Assembly (NCBI GenBank): GCA_050295975.1
Contig: JBNKQR010000004.1
Location: forward strand, 1 to 64,000
Source: JAPHTQ01 sp050295975
GTDB taxonomy: Bacteria > Pseudomonadota > Gammaproteobacteria > Thiohalomonadales > Thiohalomonadaceae
Reading direction: 5' to 3'
Length of the DNA: 64,000 nucleotides
Positions 9,169 to 17,248 of this stretch are shown one piece after another (position 1 is the first letter of the stretch; the number at the start of each line of letters is the position of its first letter). The notes under the pieces were generated by a model. The model was not told the origin of the DNA and did no database searches. It was given only the letters and a program-made list of their open reading frames with translations. The translations under genes were made by a program, and so were the position numbers.

Positions 9169-9963
9169 TTACGCTGCTTTGCTCGCCTCAACCTCAAGGC
9201 GAACCATCTTCACATGGGTCCTGCCGAAATCATCGACTGGATGGTTTTTGAGGTAGCTCTCTACCAGTTCATCGATAAATGTTTCCTGCATCGTCTGCGG
9301 CACCCGTTGGATATATGGAAGCCAGGTGGTACGAAACCACCCCTTCAGGCCATCCACACTCTCATGCACCATATCCTTCGGTACCAGTTCCAGCCGGGTT
9401 GGGGTAAAGCCCGCTTCGGTCAACCACGCCGCATACTCCTCGATACCGTAAAAGGCATAGGGAAAAACGAAGCCTTCAAACCAGGGCCGCCACTTTTCCG
9501 ATGTCACCAGACTATCCATGGCGGATAACGGCCCCAGGGCATTGCCCTTGCCACCCATGGAGAGCACCGCCCTACCGCCGGCACGCAATGCGCGGTTCAT
9601 GCCCGCCAACACCGCCCGATGATCCTTTACCCAATGCAACGCCGCATTGGAGAAGATCAGCTCGAACTCGGTATCAAACTTCAACGCAGCTGCATCCATG
9701 ACCAGGAATGCCAAATCGGGCTGGCCTGCGTACTTCTCTGTGGCCAGGCACACCATCTCCGACGAGCTATCGATCCCTACCACCCGTCCGGCGTGTTGCG
9801 CCGCGATTTCGGCGGTTATCCGGCCATCGCCGCAACCCAGATCGAGGATGGCTTCATCGCCCTTAAGGGCAAGTCGTTCAATCAGCGACTGAGCCCAGAC
9901 GTATTGCGCCGTCGCGTTTTGCGCGTAATCACTGGCGTCCCACTTCATCTTCGCCTGACTCAT
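9169..9963 (-). CDS. Class I SAM-dependent methyltransferase
   Basis: A 264-residue methyltransferase with a Methyltransf_11-type fold. Motif I is ILDLGCGDGRITAEIA, the acidic SAM-ribose residue lies in VVGIDSSSEM, and post-motifs read FSNAALHWVKD and AGGRAVLSMGGKG. The fold resembles trans-aconitate 2-methyltransferase and related carboxyl methyltransferases, so a small organic acid substrate is possible, but nothing in the sequence fixes it. It is the first gene of the leuC-leuD-leuB-asd run and divergent from a LysR regulator. That context hints at a substrate in or near leucine metabolism (inference). Confidence 0.85.
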   Translation of the reverse strand: MSQAKMKWDASDYAQNATAQYVWAQSLIERLALKGDEAILDLGCGDGRITAEIAAQHAGRVVGIDSSSEMVCLATEKYAGQPDLAFLVMDAAALKFDTEFELIFSNAALHWVKDHRAVLAGMNRALRAGGRAVLSMGGKGNALGPLSAMDSLVTSEKWRPWFEGFVFPYAFYGIEEYAAWLTEAGFTPTRLELVPKDMVHESVDGLKGWFRTTWLPYIQRVPQTMQETFIDELVESYLKNHPVDDFGRTHVKMVRLEVEASKAA

Positions 9964-10051
9964 CGAACAGCCCCTTCGTGATCTGTTGAAGGATGATAGG
10001 CTTGCCGTATAGATTACACAAATTCATCTTTTTCATATATTATATTCCTAT

Positions 10052-10924
10052 ATGGAATTAAATAGCCTGAAAGCCTTTATTGCCGTAGCGGAGAGCGGTT
10101 CATTCACCGAGGCATCGGAACGCCTGTTTCTTACCCAACCCGCTATCAGTAAACGGATCGCCGCATTGGAAGAAGAGCTGGGCGGGGCGCTGTTTGATCG
10201 CATTGGTCGACGCAGCATCCTTACCGAGGCGGGGGCGGCGCTACTGCCCCAGGCAAGATCGATCCTGCGTCAGGTGGAGGAGAGCCGTCGGGTGGTCACC
10301 GACCTCTCCGGCAAGGTGGCGGGTGAACTGCACATCGGCACCAGTCACCATATCGGCCTGCACCGTCTACCCGAGCCGCTGCGCCAGTTCAGCCGCGACT
10401 TTCCTGCGGTACAACTCGACATCCGCTTTCTCGATTCGGAGGAGGCGTGCCGCGGCGTGGAGAGCGGCAGCCTGGAGCTGGCCATCGTCACTCTGCCCAA
10501 CAATCCGGCACCGGTGCTAAAGCTGGAGCCTCTGTGGCAAGACCCGTTGGATCTGGTCTGTCACCGTGATCACCCACTGGCAAAAATGAAATCGGTCACC
10601 ATCGCCAACCTGGCGAAGCATCCGGCGATCCTCCCTGGCCCCGGCACCTTCACCCGCGAGCTGATCGAAACCGCCTTCAAGGGTTATCGGCTGCAGGTCA
10701 GCCTCTCCACCAACTACCTGGAGACCAACAAAATGCTGATCGCCGTCGGCCTCGGCTGGGGGATCCTGCCCGCCTCGATGGTGGAGGATGGCGGTGATCT
10801 GCGTGCCCTCGACTCGCCGCTGAAGATGAGCCGCGATCTGGGACTGGTCAGCCACACCGCGCATACGCCATCCAATGCGGCCCGCGCCATGGGTGAGCTG
10901 TTGCGGGATTTTGCAGACAAATAA
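10052..10924 (+). CDS. LysR-family transcriptional regulator
   Basis: A 290-residue LysR-type regulator: N-terminal winged HTH (MELNSLKAFIAVAESGSFTE, with LTQPAISKRIAALEEELG as recognition region) and a C-terminal periplasmic-binding-protein-like effector domain from about residue 90. It is divergent from the methyltransferase-leuC operon with only 88 bases between the starts. LysR regulators usually control the divergent unit and themselves, so it is a candidate leu regulator. The intergenic strip is AT-rich, and CATATA/TATATG inverted half-sites (10034-10039, 10049-10054) overlap the start codon. The effector is unknown. Confidence 0.93.
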   Translation: MELNSLKAFIAVAESGSFTEASERLFLTQPAISKRIAALEEELGGALFDRIGRRSILTEAGAALLPQARSILRQVEESRRVVTDLSGKVAGELHIGTSHHIGLHRLPEPLRQFSRDFPAVQLDIRFLDSEEACRGVESGSLELAIVTLPNNPAPVLKLEPLWQDPLDLVCHRDHPLAKMKSVTIANLAKHPAILPGPGTFTRELIETAFKGYRLQVSLSTNYLETNKMLIAVGLGWGILPASMVEDGGDLRALDSPLKMSRDLGLVSHTAHTPSNAARAMGELLRDFADK

Positions 10925-10930
10925 GGGAAA

Positions 10931-10958
10931 GGGCTAAGTCAGCTATGTGACTTCGCCC
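10931..10958 (+). terminator. Terminator-like hairpin between LysR and lipase genes
   Basis: An 11-bp stem with one mismatch, GGGCTAAGTCA (10931-10941) with TGACTTCGCCC (10948-10958), loop GCTATG. It lies between convergent genes, 6 bases after the LysR stop and 21 bases beyond the lipase stop. No clear T-tract on either strand. Confidence 0.5.
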
Positions 10959-10979
10959 TCTCAGATTAGAAGTTGGCTA

Positions 10980-12095
10980 TTAAGGTTTAGGGGATTGCGA
11001 GTTGTTGTCGTGTTCGACATCACTGGGGATGACATAATCACCGTCGTGGTGATCTCTGAGAATTTTGTCCAAGACCTTAACTCTGTTCAATTCCGTGGTT
11101 ACACCAGAGCACTTCTCCGATATGGTTTTATTTGCATGTTTAGCTATGTGAATGTGTTTGCTGTACGGTGCACCATCGTAGGTCTGGCGTTTAACCTTTA
11201 CGATACCATCTGAATCGCTTCTGTCATTATCGCACCTGAAGCGCATGGCGAGAAGCGGCACAATCTTGCCATCATATTTGAAATCCCGATAAGGGTATTT
11301 CTTGTTGAACTTTTTCATCTGTGTTATTCCCAGATCATACGCCGCATCACTGGTATGAGCTTTCGTCCCGGCAAACTTTTGTCCCTTGTGTGGCGTCGCG
11401 ATGGTGTAGATACGCTCGATATATTTAGCGGACGGCAGACCTTTACTTATGATATAGCGGCTATCCAACCCCCCCATACTGTGGGCAACAACGCGTAGTT
11501 TACCCTTTCCGATCTTGCACTCCTTCGCAATGCGGGTGATATAACGATCAAGCATATGACCACGTTTACTGATTGAACCGTCTTCACTGACACTGGTTCT
11601 AAAAACCCGCCACCCCTTCTTTTCTGCATGGGTGGCAAACTTGCCCCAGGCCTTCTGCGAGTCGTTAAAGCCATGGGCAAAAAGAACAGCAGATTTCTTC
11701 TCGTTTTCATTGCAACCACTCAGATCGGCCTGGACATGGGGGGCCTTGTCTGAGGTGTGGTATTCACCGTTGGCATGCCATATGTAAAGATCCTCTCCAC
11801 ATTTCCTGTGCACTAAGAGATCCTTACCGTCTTTCTGAAGGTATTTATCCCCGTGCTTGACCTTTATCTCAAAGTTCTTCAACTTGCCACCACCGGAGCA
11901 ATCATTAACATGCTGATAATTCGCCGTGTGGCTGCGCAGCTCCTTATGTAAGTCCGGACCGGTCCTCTTGATCTCGAACTTCAGATGTTTGGATGTCTGG
12001 TTAATGAAAGTGATGTGGTGGTTGTCATGCCCGGCTATCGCTGGCGATGCGCCAATCAATGTCATGGCAAACAAGAGCGTGAATACATTCCTCAT
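10980..12095 (-). CDS. Secreted lipase / alpha-beta hydrolase
   Basis: A 371-residue exported hydrolase. A Sec signal peptide (MRNVFTLLFAMTLIGASPAIA) precedes an N-terminal region of about 110 residues. An alpha/beta hydrolase domain follows: oxyanion loop VLFAHGFNDS, nucleophile Ser206 in VVAHSMGGLDSRY, then YTIATPHKG. The AHSMGGLDSRY block resembles true bacterial lipases. The likely acid and base are Asp in the RCDNDRSDSDG region and a His in the HIHIAKH segment. The ATG at 12095 is preferred over upstream in-frame starts because AGGAGA precedes it and it gives a clean signal peptide. It starts 10 bases after a lipoprotein gene; no foldase (lif) gene is visible. Confidence 0.82.
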   Translation of the reverse strand: MRNVFTLLFAMTLIGASPAIAGHDNHHITFINQTSKHLKFEIKRTGPDLHKELRSHTANYQHVNDCSGGGKLKNFEIKVKHGDKYLQKDGKDLLVHRKCGEDLYIWHANGEYHTSDKAPHVQADLSGCNENEKKSAVLFAHGFNDSQKAWGKFATHAEKKGWRVFRTSVSEDGSISKRGHMLDRYITRIAKECKIGKGKLRVVAHSMGGLDSRYIISKGLPSAKYIERIYTIATPHKGQKFAGTKAHTSDAAYDLGITQMKKFNKKYPYRDFKYDGKIVPLLAMRFRCDNDRSDSDGIVKVKRQTYDGAPYSKHIHIAKHANKTISEKCSGVTTELNRVKVLDKILRDHHDGDYVIPSDVEHDNNSQSPKP

Positions 12096-12105
12096 GAGTT
12101 TTCTC

Positions 12106-12684
12106 CTATTCATCAGTAGATTCATCCGTGTCTTCATCCTCATTCGGCAAATCATCGGAACGGGATGCGGGCAGAGCAATGCGGTTGCTGGAGGTTGAAG
12201 GGATAGCACTGGAACCGACATCACGTTCGGATTTCACCATCCCCGAGGCGTAGTCCAGAAACATCCGGTAGACCTCAATGGTCTTTGCTTCATCGGTGTT
12301 GAGATTCATCGTTAGCTCGCAGGCTCGGTACATCAGCTCGCGGGCCAACAGGACGGCAGGACTACGACCACCCAAAGCGACGGCGTTGGTATTGGAATCC
12401 TCACCGATGCTCTCGCTGCCGATGCCCAGTACAACCCCCTGGGAGTCGGCGGTTTCAACATCGGACTCGCGGTAGGCGCAAAAGCGATCGACATGTCCGT
12501 GTTGCTTGATGTAAGTGACTTTCGCCTCGTTACTGGTAATGATGGTGTCCACACCGTCGCGATCTATCTGCCGCACACCGAACCGACTTTGCGCGCTGCA
12601 TCCGCTCAACACTGCCAAAATCGCCAGGATAATCAAAGCCGTAGAACAGCTCCGGGTGTGAATCGTGGCTATTGAATTGGACAT
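12106..12684 (-). CDS. Hypothetical lipoprotein upstream of lipase
   Basis: A 192-residue protein with a lipoprotein signal: hydrophobic stretch ALIILAILAVLSGC with lipobox LSGC. The mature part has no recognised domain. It includes two short stretches typical of small exported conserved proteins (RFCAYRESDVE and LARELMYRACELTMN) and ends in a very acidic Asp/Glu/Ser tail. The gene sits between a 59-bp repeated element and the lipase, with 10 bases to the lipase start, so the two are probably co-expressed. Function unknown; an outer-membrane anchored partner of the lipase is only a guess. Confidence 0.72.
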   Translation of the reverse strand: MSNSIATIHTRSCSTALIILAILAVLSGCSAQSRFGVRQIDRDGVDTIITSNEAKVTYIKQHGHVDRFCAYRESDVETADSQGVVLGIGSESIGEDSNTNAVALGGRSPAVLLARELMYRACELTMNLNTDEAKTIEVYRMFLDYASGMVKSERDVGSSAIPSTSSNRIALPASRSDDLPNEDEDTDESTDE

Positions 12685-12721
12685 CTGTACCGCTCCTGCT
12701 CCTGAAGGAGTTATGTACAGA

Positions 12722-12780
12722 AAATGCTAGACAAGATACGCATGACACTTCACGCCAGATCGTTGTTACCATAGGGACAC
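12722..12780. promoter_or_regulatory. Repeated element A, candidate AraC-type operator
   Basis: The 42 bases at 12739-12780 match 16150-16191 at 39 of 42 positions. The match continues after an 8-base unconserved gap as AAATGCTAG versus AAATGTTAG. The core is CGCATGACA, then TTCACGCCAGATCGTTGT, then ACCATAGG. TGACA and TGTTA (TGTCA in the other copy) form inverted half-sites 21 bp apart, two helical turns. Element A lies between the divergent lipoprotein-lipase unit and the AraC-family gene. Both copies have the same orientation relative to a minus-strand gene encoding an exported protein. Confidence 0.65.
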
Positions 12781-12831
12781 GGTGCAATTTGTCGGTCAGC
12801 CCGATAGTCAGAAACAAAGGAATGCTCACGC

Positions 12832-13842
12832 GTGAAACTTCTGCCCTCGCTCGACGGATTTTCCCTCTCCGCCTCGCTCTACAACCTTGTCTGCGAAATA
12901 CTTTACGAGATCGCACCGGACGACCGGGAGAAGCACCCCAAATTCAGCAACCCGGATCAACGGGTCTCCCTGCTCAAGGGACTGAAGCTGTGGAACGAAC
13001 TGCGTTCGCGCTATCAGGGCAGCGACCTGGGGATCCAGATGGCGCGTCGCTTAACCCCGCAAAAAGCAGGGGTCACCGGGCACCTGTTTCTGGAGACGGA
13101 GAATCTGCGTGAGTCGGTGAATGTAATGCTGCGTTACCTGCCGATCCTTGCCGACAACATTGAGTATGAATACGAGGAGCGCGGTGACGACGCACTGTTT
13201 ACTTTATCACTGCGTCCGCAGTCACTGGCGCACTACAGCATGCTCGAATTCTTTATGTTCACCTGCTACTTCTGGGTACTGCAGTACCGGGGTGACGAAC
13301 TGTTACCGATCAAACAGGCCAGCTTCACCTATGAGGAGCCACCCCACGCCGCCTTCTATCATGCCGTAGCGCCGCAGGCGGCACTGCGCTTCAAACAGAA
13401 GCGGAATATCATCCGCATGGATCGCGCCTTCTTTTACGAGAAAAACAAAAAACACTCCCCCTACCTGCAGGAACTGATCACCGGCCACGCCGAAAAGCTC
13501 TACGCTAGCTACCGCAACGAAAACACCGTCACCCAGCAGGTGATCCAGAACATCCAGCGTCAACTTCCTTCCACTCCGCAGCTCACCATCGACTCTGTCG
13601 CCGAGGGGATGAACATCAGCGTCCGTACCCTGAACCGCTACCTGCAAGCCGAAGGCACCCGCTTCCGCGACCTGCTGGAACAGGCACGCAAGGAGATCGC
13701 CGGATCGATGATCGGCGACCCCAATCTGCTGGTGGAGGATATCGCCTACCTGCTCGGCTACAACGAGTACTCGTCGTTTTCGCGGGCGTTTCGGCGTTGG
13801 TACGGCAAGAGCCCGGTTAAATACCGGGGAGTGGCAGGATAG
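12832..13842 (+). CDS. AraC-family transcriptional regulator
   Basis: A 336-residue regulator. The N-terminal 200 or so residues resemble the AraC-type arabinose-binding-like domain seen in OruR/ArgR-like regulators. The C-terminal 100 residues form a double HTH: TIDSVAEGMNISVRTLNRYL and VEDIAYLLGYNEYSSFSRAF, ending RWYGKSPVKYR, the AraC signature. The start is GTG at 12832 with AAGGA 10 bases upstream. It is divergent from the lipoprotein-lipase operon with repeat A between them, and is the obvious candidate to bind that element and its copy at 16133. The effector is unknown. Confidence 0.9.
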   Translation: MKLLPSLDGFSLSASLYNLVCEILYEIAPDDREKHPKFSNPDQRVSLLKGLKLWNELRSRYQGSDLGIQMARRLTPQKAGVTGHLFLETENLRESVNVMLRYLPILADNIEYEYEERGDDALFTLSLRPQSLAHYSMLEFFMFTCYFWVLQYRGDELLPIKQASFTYEEPPHAAFYHAVAPQAALRFKQKRNIIRMDRAFFYEKNKKHSPYLQELITGHAEKLYASYRNENTVTQQVIQNIQRQLPSTPQLTIDSVAEGMNISVRTLNRYLQAEGTRFRDLLEQARKEIAGSMIGDPNLLVEDIAYLLGYNEYSSFSRAFRRWYGKSPVKYRGVAG

Positions 13843-13862
13843 AGAGCGGCGCTGCCGCTCTC
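13842..13862 (+). terminator. Hairpin after the AraC-family gene
   Basis: A perfect 9-bp GC-rich stem, GAGAGCGGC (13842-13850) with GCCGCTCTC (13854-13862), loop GCT, starting at the last base of the stop codon. It is terminator-like but has no T-tract. Confidence 0.5.
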
Positions 13863-13939
13863 ACCTCCCTGTGTCGTAGAGGATTCCAGACGAATTTGGG
13901 GCCGAATCGGTGAGTCCTCAACCTGTACCCGAACGGGAA

Positions 13940-14464
13940 TTACTGTCCGCGCACCAGACGCACGGAATTATGATTGAACTTTGCGTCGCTTCCAACAATC
14001 GCCCCGATGTAGAAAGAAACACTCCATACGTAGCCATCAGTGCTGTAATCCGGCGAGGAGTGCCAGAAGTGGTTACTCGGTGTCGCAGGAAACCGCGTGA
14101 TGTTGATCGCAGGATAGTAGCAGGCGCGCTCAATCAATGACGCCAGTTCCTTGCGGTTGGGCAGGCGCCAATCGCTGTAGCCGGCAAAGCCGGTGCCATT
14201 CACCGTCTGCGCCTGTGCCAGCGCCTCTTGCCAGGTGTAGGTCGCTGCACTGCCCGTGTCGCAGGCCGGGCTGTTGCTCAGCCCCTCGACACACTGCTTC
14301 CACATCAGGCCGGTCCGGTTGTCGGTCACCGTGCCGTCACCGTTGTCGGTATAGCGGTTATCCGGTGCGGTAGGGGTGATGTTGGGATTGCAGACCTGGG
14401 CCGGGGCCTGCACAGCCGCTACCAACAGGCCCGTTGCTACCAGGGTGAAGATCGCTCTATTCAT
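13940..14464 (-). CDS. Exported DUF1566 (Lcl C-terminal domain) protein
   Basis: A 174-residue exported protein. A signal peptide ending AAVQAPAQV is followed by a DUF1566/Lcl-type domain: RYTDNGDGTVTDNRTGLMWK, then YSDWRLPNRKELASLIE, HFWHSSPDY, and a C-terminal NSVRLVRG. The WRLPN and RLVR blocks are hallmarks of the family, which is secreted or surface-associated and of unclear function. The ATG at 14464 puts the signal peptide at the N-terminus. The next gene upstream (14583-15986) ends in the same domain type, so the pair may be a duplication with shared function. It could be co-transcribed with it across 118 bases. Confidence 0.8.
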   Translation of the reverse strand: MNRAIFTLVATGLLVAAVQAPAQVCNPNITPTAPDNRYTDNGDGTVTDNRTGLMWKQCVEGLSNSPACDTGSAATYTWQEALAQAQTVNGTGFAGYSDWRLPNRKELASLIERACYYPAINITRFPATPSNHFWHSSPDYSTDGYVWSVSFYIGAIVGSDAKFNHNSVRLVRGQ

Positions 14465-14582
14465 ATTGTGTGACTCCTGCCAATCGCGATTCTGGATACT
14501 TTGTCTCCAGGCTTGCCAAATTCCCTTTATCACTTTTGCGTCATCCCGAATCACGGATTCACTGTATCCCTGCACCTTATTA

Positions 14583-15986
14583 TCAGCGCACGAGACGCAC
14601 TACATTGTCATCACTCTTGGTGAAATAACCAGAGCCTACATAACTAGTACGGAAATCGACGTACCACGCGCGCCTACTATCAGAGGCATTCGCCAGGGAG
14701 GACCAAAAAATGGCTGTTGTGGGGATAGTGGGGGTGGGGGTGGGGATATTGGGAAAATAGGCGGTATCGAAGAGCGGGACAGTTGTCGCACCCAAGTCCA
14801 TCAGGCCGGACAGTTCATCCACCGTGGGCATCCGCCAGTCTGTGTTACCGCAAATCCCGCCACTACCATTGACCTGCGCCACGAACTTCTCGGTGTCGCA
14901 ATTGCTGGTGTCGTAACAGGTGCCGCCGTTGGCGGTGCCGGCGTCGCCGCCGTTGGTGTCGTTGTCGCTGTTGTACCAGGTATAGGTCCAGCTTGCATCG
15001 CGCAGACCGCTGTCGCTAGTCTTCACCTCCCACATCAGGCCGGTGACATTATCTCGCACACAGTCCCAACTGGTGGCCGATGCGGGCAGCGGATTGCCCG
15101 CGCTATCGATTTTGGTGAAGGAGAAACCGGCGTGGCCATCGAGGTCGTCATTGGCCGTGACGTCACGGCCATAGAGGGCATCCTGCCCGGCAGGCACCGG
15201 GTCGCCGTCGCTATCGGTGCCGTCGACGGTGGTCGTGGCGCCGACCGCGGCGCAATCGAGATCGTTATTTCCAAGGCCGTCGGTGCGATAGTCGCCACAG
15301 AGGGTACTGCCGGTGTCGTTAAGGGTGGCGCTGATGTCGTCGGTAACGACGGTACCGCTGGCGCTGCCGCTACCCAGTTTGGCATTGGCAGAGAGATTGC
15401 TGAGGGTCAGTGTGAGGTATTCGCTCTCCTCAACAGTAGTGTCGCCATTGACAGTCACGCTCACAGTGTTGCTGGTGGTGCCGCTATTGATAGTGAGGGT
15501 GCCACTGGCGCCAACGTAGTCGCTGTCCGCCGTGGTGGCAGTGTCGTCGCCGGTGGCGTAGTCGACCGTGACATCACCGTTGGCCTGTGCACTGAGAGTG
15601 ACGGTAAAGACCAGGGTGGCGGTACCACTATCGCCCTCAAATACCGCGGTATCGGCGACGCTGAGTGTAGGCAGTACGAACACCGCGCTGACGGTGCAAT
15701 CAGCGGTGATAGCCCCAGTGGTGAAGGTGCTACCGGAGAGTGTACCGCCGCAACCGCTGACCGAATCGATTTCATAGCCAACGTCAGGGGTAACGGTAAA
15801 GCTGGTGGTATCGCCTTCGGCCACCAAGACGCTGGTCGGATCGATAGTACCGCCTCCTGTCACCGATGTGTCGACGGTATAACTGGTACTCCCTCCCCCT
15901 CCATTGCAGGCTGCAAGCATCAGGCCAACGACGATCATTGCCACAAGGTGAATGGGGTGTGATCGCGCTTTACTGGACAATCTCAT
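14583..15986 (-). CDS. Lipoprotein with Calx-beta and DUF1566 domains
   Basis: A 467-residue lipoprotein: hydrophobic signal with lipobox LAAC followed by a Gly/Ser stretch; an extracellular beta repeat (about residues 30-95, with GYEIDSVSGCGGTLSG); a Calx-beta domain (about 98-205, LSVADTAVFEGDSGTATLVF to VTVNGDTTVEESEYLTLTLS); then a DUF1566 domain (VRDNVTGLMWEVKTSD, NTDWRMPTVDELSGL, DNVVRLVR). The protein is acidic and rich in Thr/Ser/Asp, typical of a surface protein, and Calx-beta domains often bind calcium. The ATG at 15986 is favoured by signal length, but 16043, which has a GGTGA upstream, would add 19 residues. Repeat element B lies upstream. Confidence 0.8.
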   Translation of the reverse strand: MRLSSKARSHPIHLVAMIVVGLMLAACNGGGGSTSYTVDTSVTGGGTIDPTSVLVAEGDTTSFTVTPDVGYEIDSVSGCGGTLSGSTFTTGAITADCTVSAVFVLPTLSVADTAVFEGDSGTATLVFTVTLSAQANGDVTVDYATGDDTATTADSDYVGASGTLTINSGTTSNTVSVTVNGDTTVEESEYLTLTLSNLSANAKLGSGSASGTVVTDDISATLNDTGSTLCGDYRTDGLGNNDLDCAAVGATTTVDGTDSDGDPVPAGQDALYGRDVTANDDLDGHAGFSFTKIDSAGNPLPASATSWDCVRDNVTGLMWEVKTSDSGLRDASWTYTWYNSDNDTNGGDAGTANGGTCYDTSNCDTEKFVAQVNGSGGICGNTDWRMPTVDELSGLMDLGATTVPLFDTAYFPNIPTPTPTIPTTAIFWSSLANASDSRRAWYVDFRTSYVGSGYFTKSDDNVVRLVR

Positions 15987-16132
15987 GGGGGAAAAAGCCT
16001 CTTTCTTGATATCGGCCTGGGGGCGATAGTTCGGGTACAGCATAAGTCACCACGTTTCACGTTTTGACCACAGGATATGTCCATTGCGTATGAGTGAACA
16101 TGATTTACAGCAATGAAGGTATCCTTCACCTG

Positions 16133-16191
16133 AAATGTTAGTTAAAAACCGCATGACATTTCACGCCAGATCGTTGTCACCATAGGCACAC
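16133..16191. promoter_or_regulatory. Repeated element B, candidate AraC-type operator
   Basis: This copy matches element A at 39 of 42 bases in its core (16150-16191) and has a perfect pair of inverted half-sites, TGACA (16154-16158) and TGTCA (16175-16179). It lies 147 bases upstream of the DUF1566 lipoprotein start at 15986 (90 from the alternative start at 16043). The rest of the 15987-16317 gap shows no convincing gene. Confidence 0.65.
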
Positions 16192-16317
16192 TGAGTAGAA
16201 ATGGCCTCAAAATTCCGCTTTGAGCCCAGAGACAAAAGACAAGGCCTGTAGCTCAAAAAACTGTACGTAATATGGACGAGCTATTGCTTGGCTCCGCCGA
16301 CACCCTATGATGAAGGA

Positions 16318-16866
16318 ATGAACACGTCTTCCGATCTAGATGCCGCACTCTCCCGCCACGGTCCGCTGGGTCGCTGGTATGCGGCGCCAGTCGATGCGGA
16401 AACAGCGCGGCAATGGCTGTCACTATGTAATGAACGTCGTCAGCAACGATTACGCCGTGGGCATAGCGACACCGTAACACTGCGTCTTGCCTGCGCCGTG
16501 GCACGGTTTCATTTGGGGGAAAACATCGACGCAGAGATGAGTGCGATGGAGGGCGTATTTCGCCAACGCCACTCACCGCGTGCACTGGCATTACTATTCC
16601 TGATTCATGGTCAACTGCTGGCCACACGCCAACTGCCCGGGGCCAAAGAGAAGCTGGCACAGGGTTTTCGTCTCGCCAATCACCTGCTCTACCCACAGGA
16701 CTACTTCAATCTGCTGCATCGTCACAATCTGCTGGCACGGTTACCGGTCACTTCAAGAACATCGGCTCAGTCGTTGAAAGCACTACTGCATACCGCCGCC
16801 GTACAGGAACGACTGGAGCTGACGCAAAAACCGCGGCTAATGCCGCGGCCCAATGCATTCTTTTAG
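16318..16866 (+). CDS. Hypothetical alpha-helical protein
   Basis: A 182-residue cytoplasmic protein with no signal peptide or membrane helix. It is rich in Leu, Arg, His and Ala and predicted almost wholly helical, with segments such as TLRLACAVARFHLGE and HSPRALALLFLIHGQLLATR resembling TPR-like helix pairs. I do not recognise the family. The ATG at 16318 is preferred to an upstream TTG at 16288; AAGGA directly abuts the ATG, an unusually short spacing. It is on the plus strand in an otherwise minus-strand neighbourhood, convergent with the small membrane gene at 16883. Overlapping minus-strand reading frames here look like shadows. Confidence 0.6.
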   Translation: MNTSSDLDAALSRHGPLGRWYAAPVDAETARQWLSLCNERRQQRLRRGHSDTVTLRLACAVARFHLGENIDAEMSAMEGVFRQRHSPRALALLFLIHGQLLATRQLPGAKEKLAQGFRLANHLLYPQDYFNLLHRHNLLARLPVTSRTSAQSLKALLHTAAVQERLELTQKPRLMPRPNAFF

Positions 16867-16882
16867 AAGTATCTAACCGAAA

Positions 16883-17086
16883 CTACTTCTTGTAGAGAAA
16901 CAGCCCAGCCACCAGCGAAACAGCCCCCAGGATAAAGGTAACAATCGTCTCGTCAGTCGGCGAGCCGGAGAAGGCGCGGCTAATTCCAGAGCCGAAGGAA
17001 CCATACATCTGTACTCCCCATAGAATCAGCACAACCCCGACAATTAGCAGTATCAGGCCAATGAGTTTCTTGTTCGACTTTGTCAT
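16883..17086 (-). CDS. Small DUF3185-type membrane protein
   Basis: A 67-residue protein with two hydrophobic helices (LIGLILLIVGVVLILWGVQ and IVTFILGAVSLVAGLFLYKK) joined by a Gly/Ser-rich loop containing SRAFSGSPTDETI. This pattern is that of the DUF3185 family of short inner-membrane proteins with unknown function. It lies just beyond the displaced cysB 3' end, so it probably followed cysB before the 17.2-19.4 kb island arrived. Confidence 0.75.
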   Translation of the reverse strand: MTKSNKKLIGLILLIVGVVLILWGVQMYGSFGSGISRAFSGSPTDETIVTFILGAVSLVAGLFLYKK

Positions 17087-17151
17087 TACTGCCTCTCTTA
17101 ATATGTTGTTGGAAACCCAATGCTAACAGACACTACCACGATGTAACCCCC

Positions 17152-17196
17152 TACTTTTGCATAGCCTCATCCATGATGAGTCGCTCCTGCTGAAAG
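17152..17196 (-). pseudogene. Displaced remnant of a cysB 3' end
   Basis: On the minus strand this stretch reads FQQERLIMDEAMQK followed by TAG. The intact cysB at 19408 ends HLDRRTVDEAMQK followed by TAA. At DNA level 17152-17173 and 19409-19430 match at 21 of 22 positions, with TGCATAGCCTCATCCA identical. There is no start or upstream coding sequence, so it is a tail fragment. The 2.2 kb between the two copies is the island of tandem cassettes, which suggests insertion at the cysB 3' end. Confidence 0.65.
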
Positions 17197-17248
17197 GTAG
17201 TCGCGATTGACCACACCACAAGAGCACAGGCAGTCCATTACTTAGTGA

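Noticed and set aside
10034..10054. CATATA/TATATG inverted half-sites as the LysR operator
   Set aside because: Only 6-bp AT-only arms in an AT-rich strip and overlapping the start codon; too likely by chance to list as a site.
14376..15962. A 528-codon open frame on the plus strand opposite both DUF1566 genes
   Set aside because: It spans two genes that have clear signal peptides, domains and motifs on the other strand; its translation is Gly/Val/Ala-rich with no domain. It is the antisense shadow of Asp/Thr/Ser-rich coding sequence.
16253..16696. A minus-strand frame overlapping the hypothetical at 16318
   Set aside because: No signal, domain or ribosome binding site; Pro/Arg/Val composition typical of an antisense shadow. 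The plus frame is more protein-like, though confidence there is only moderate.
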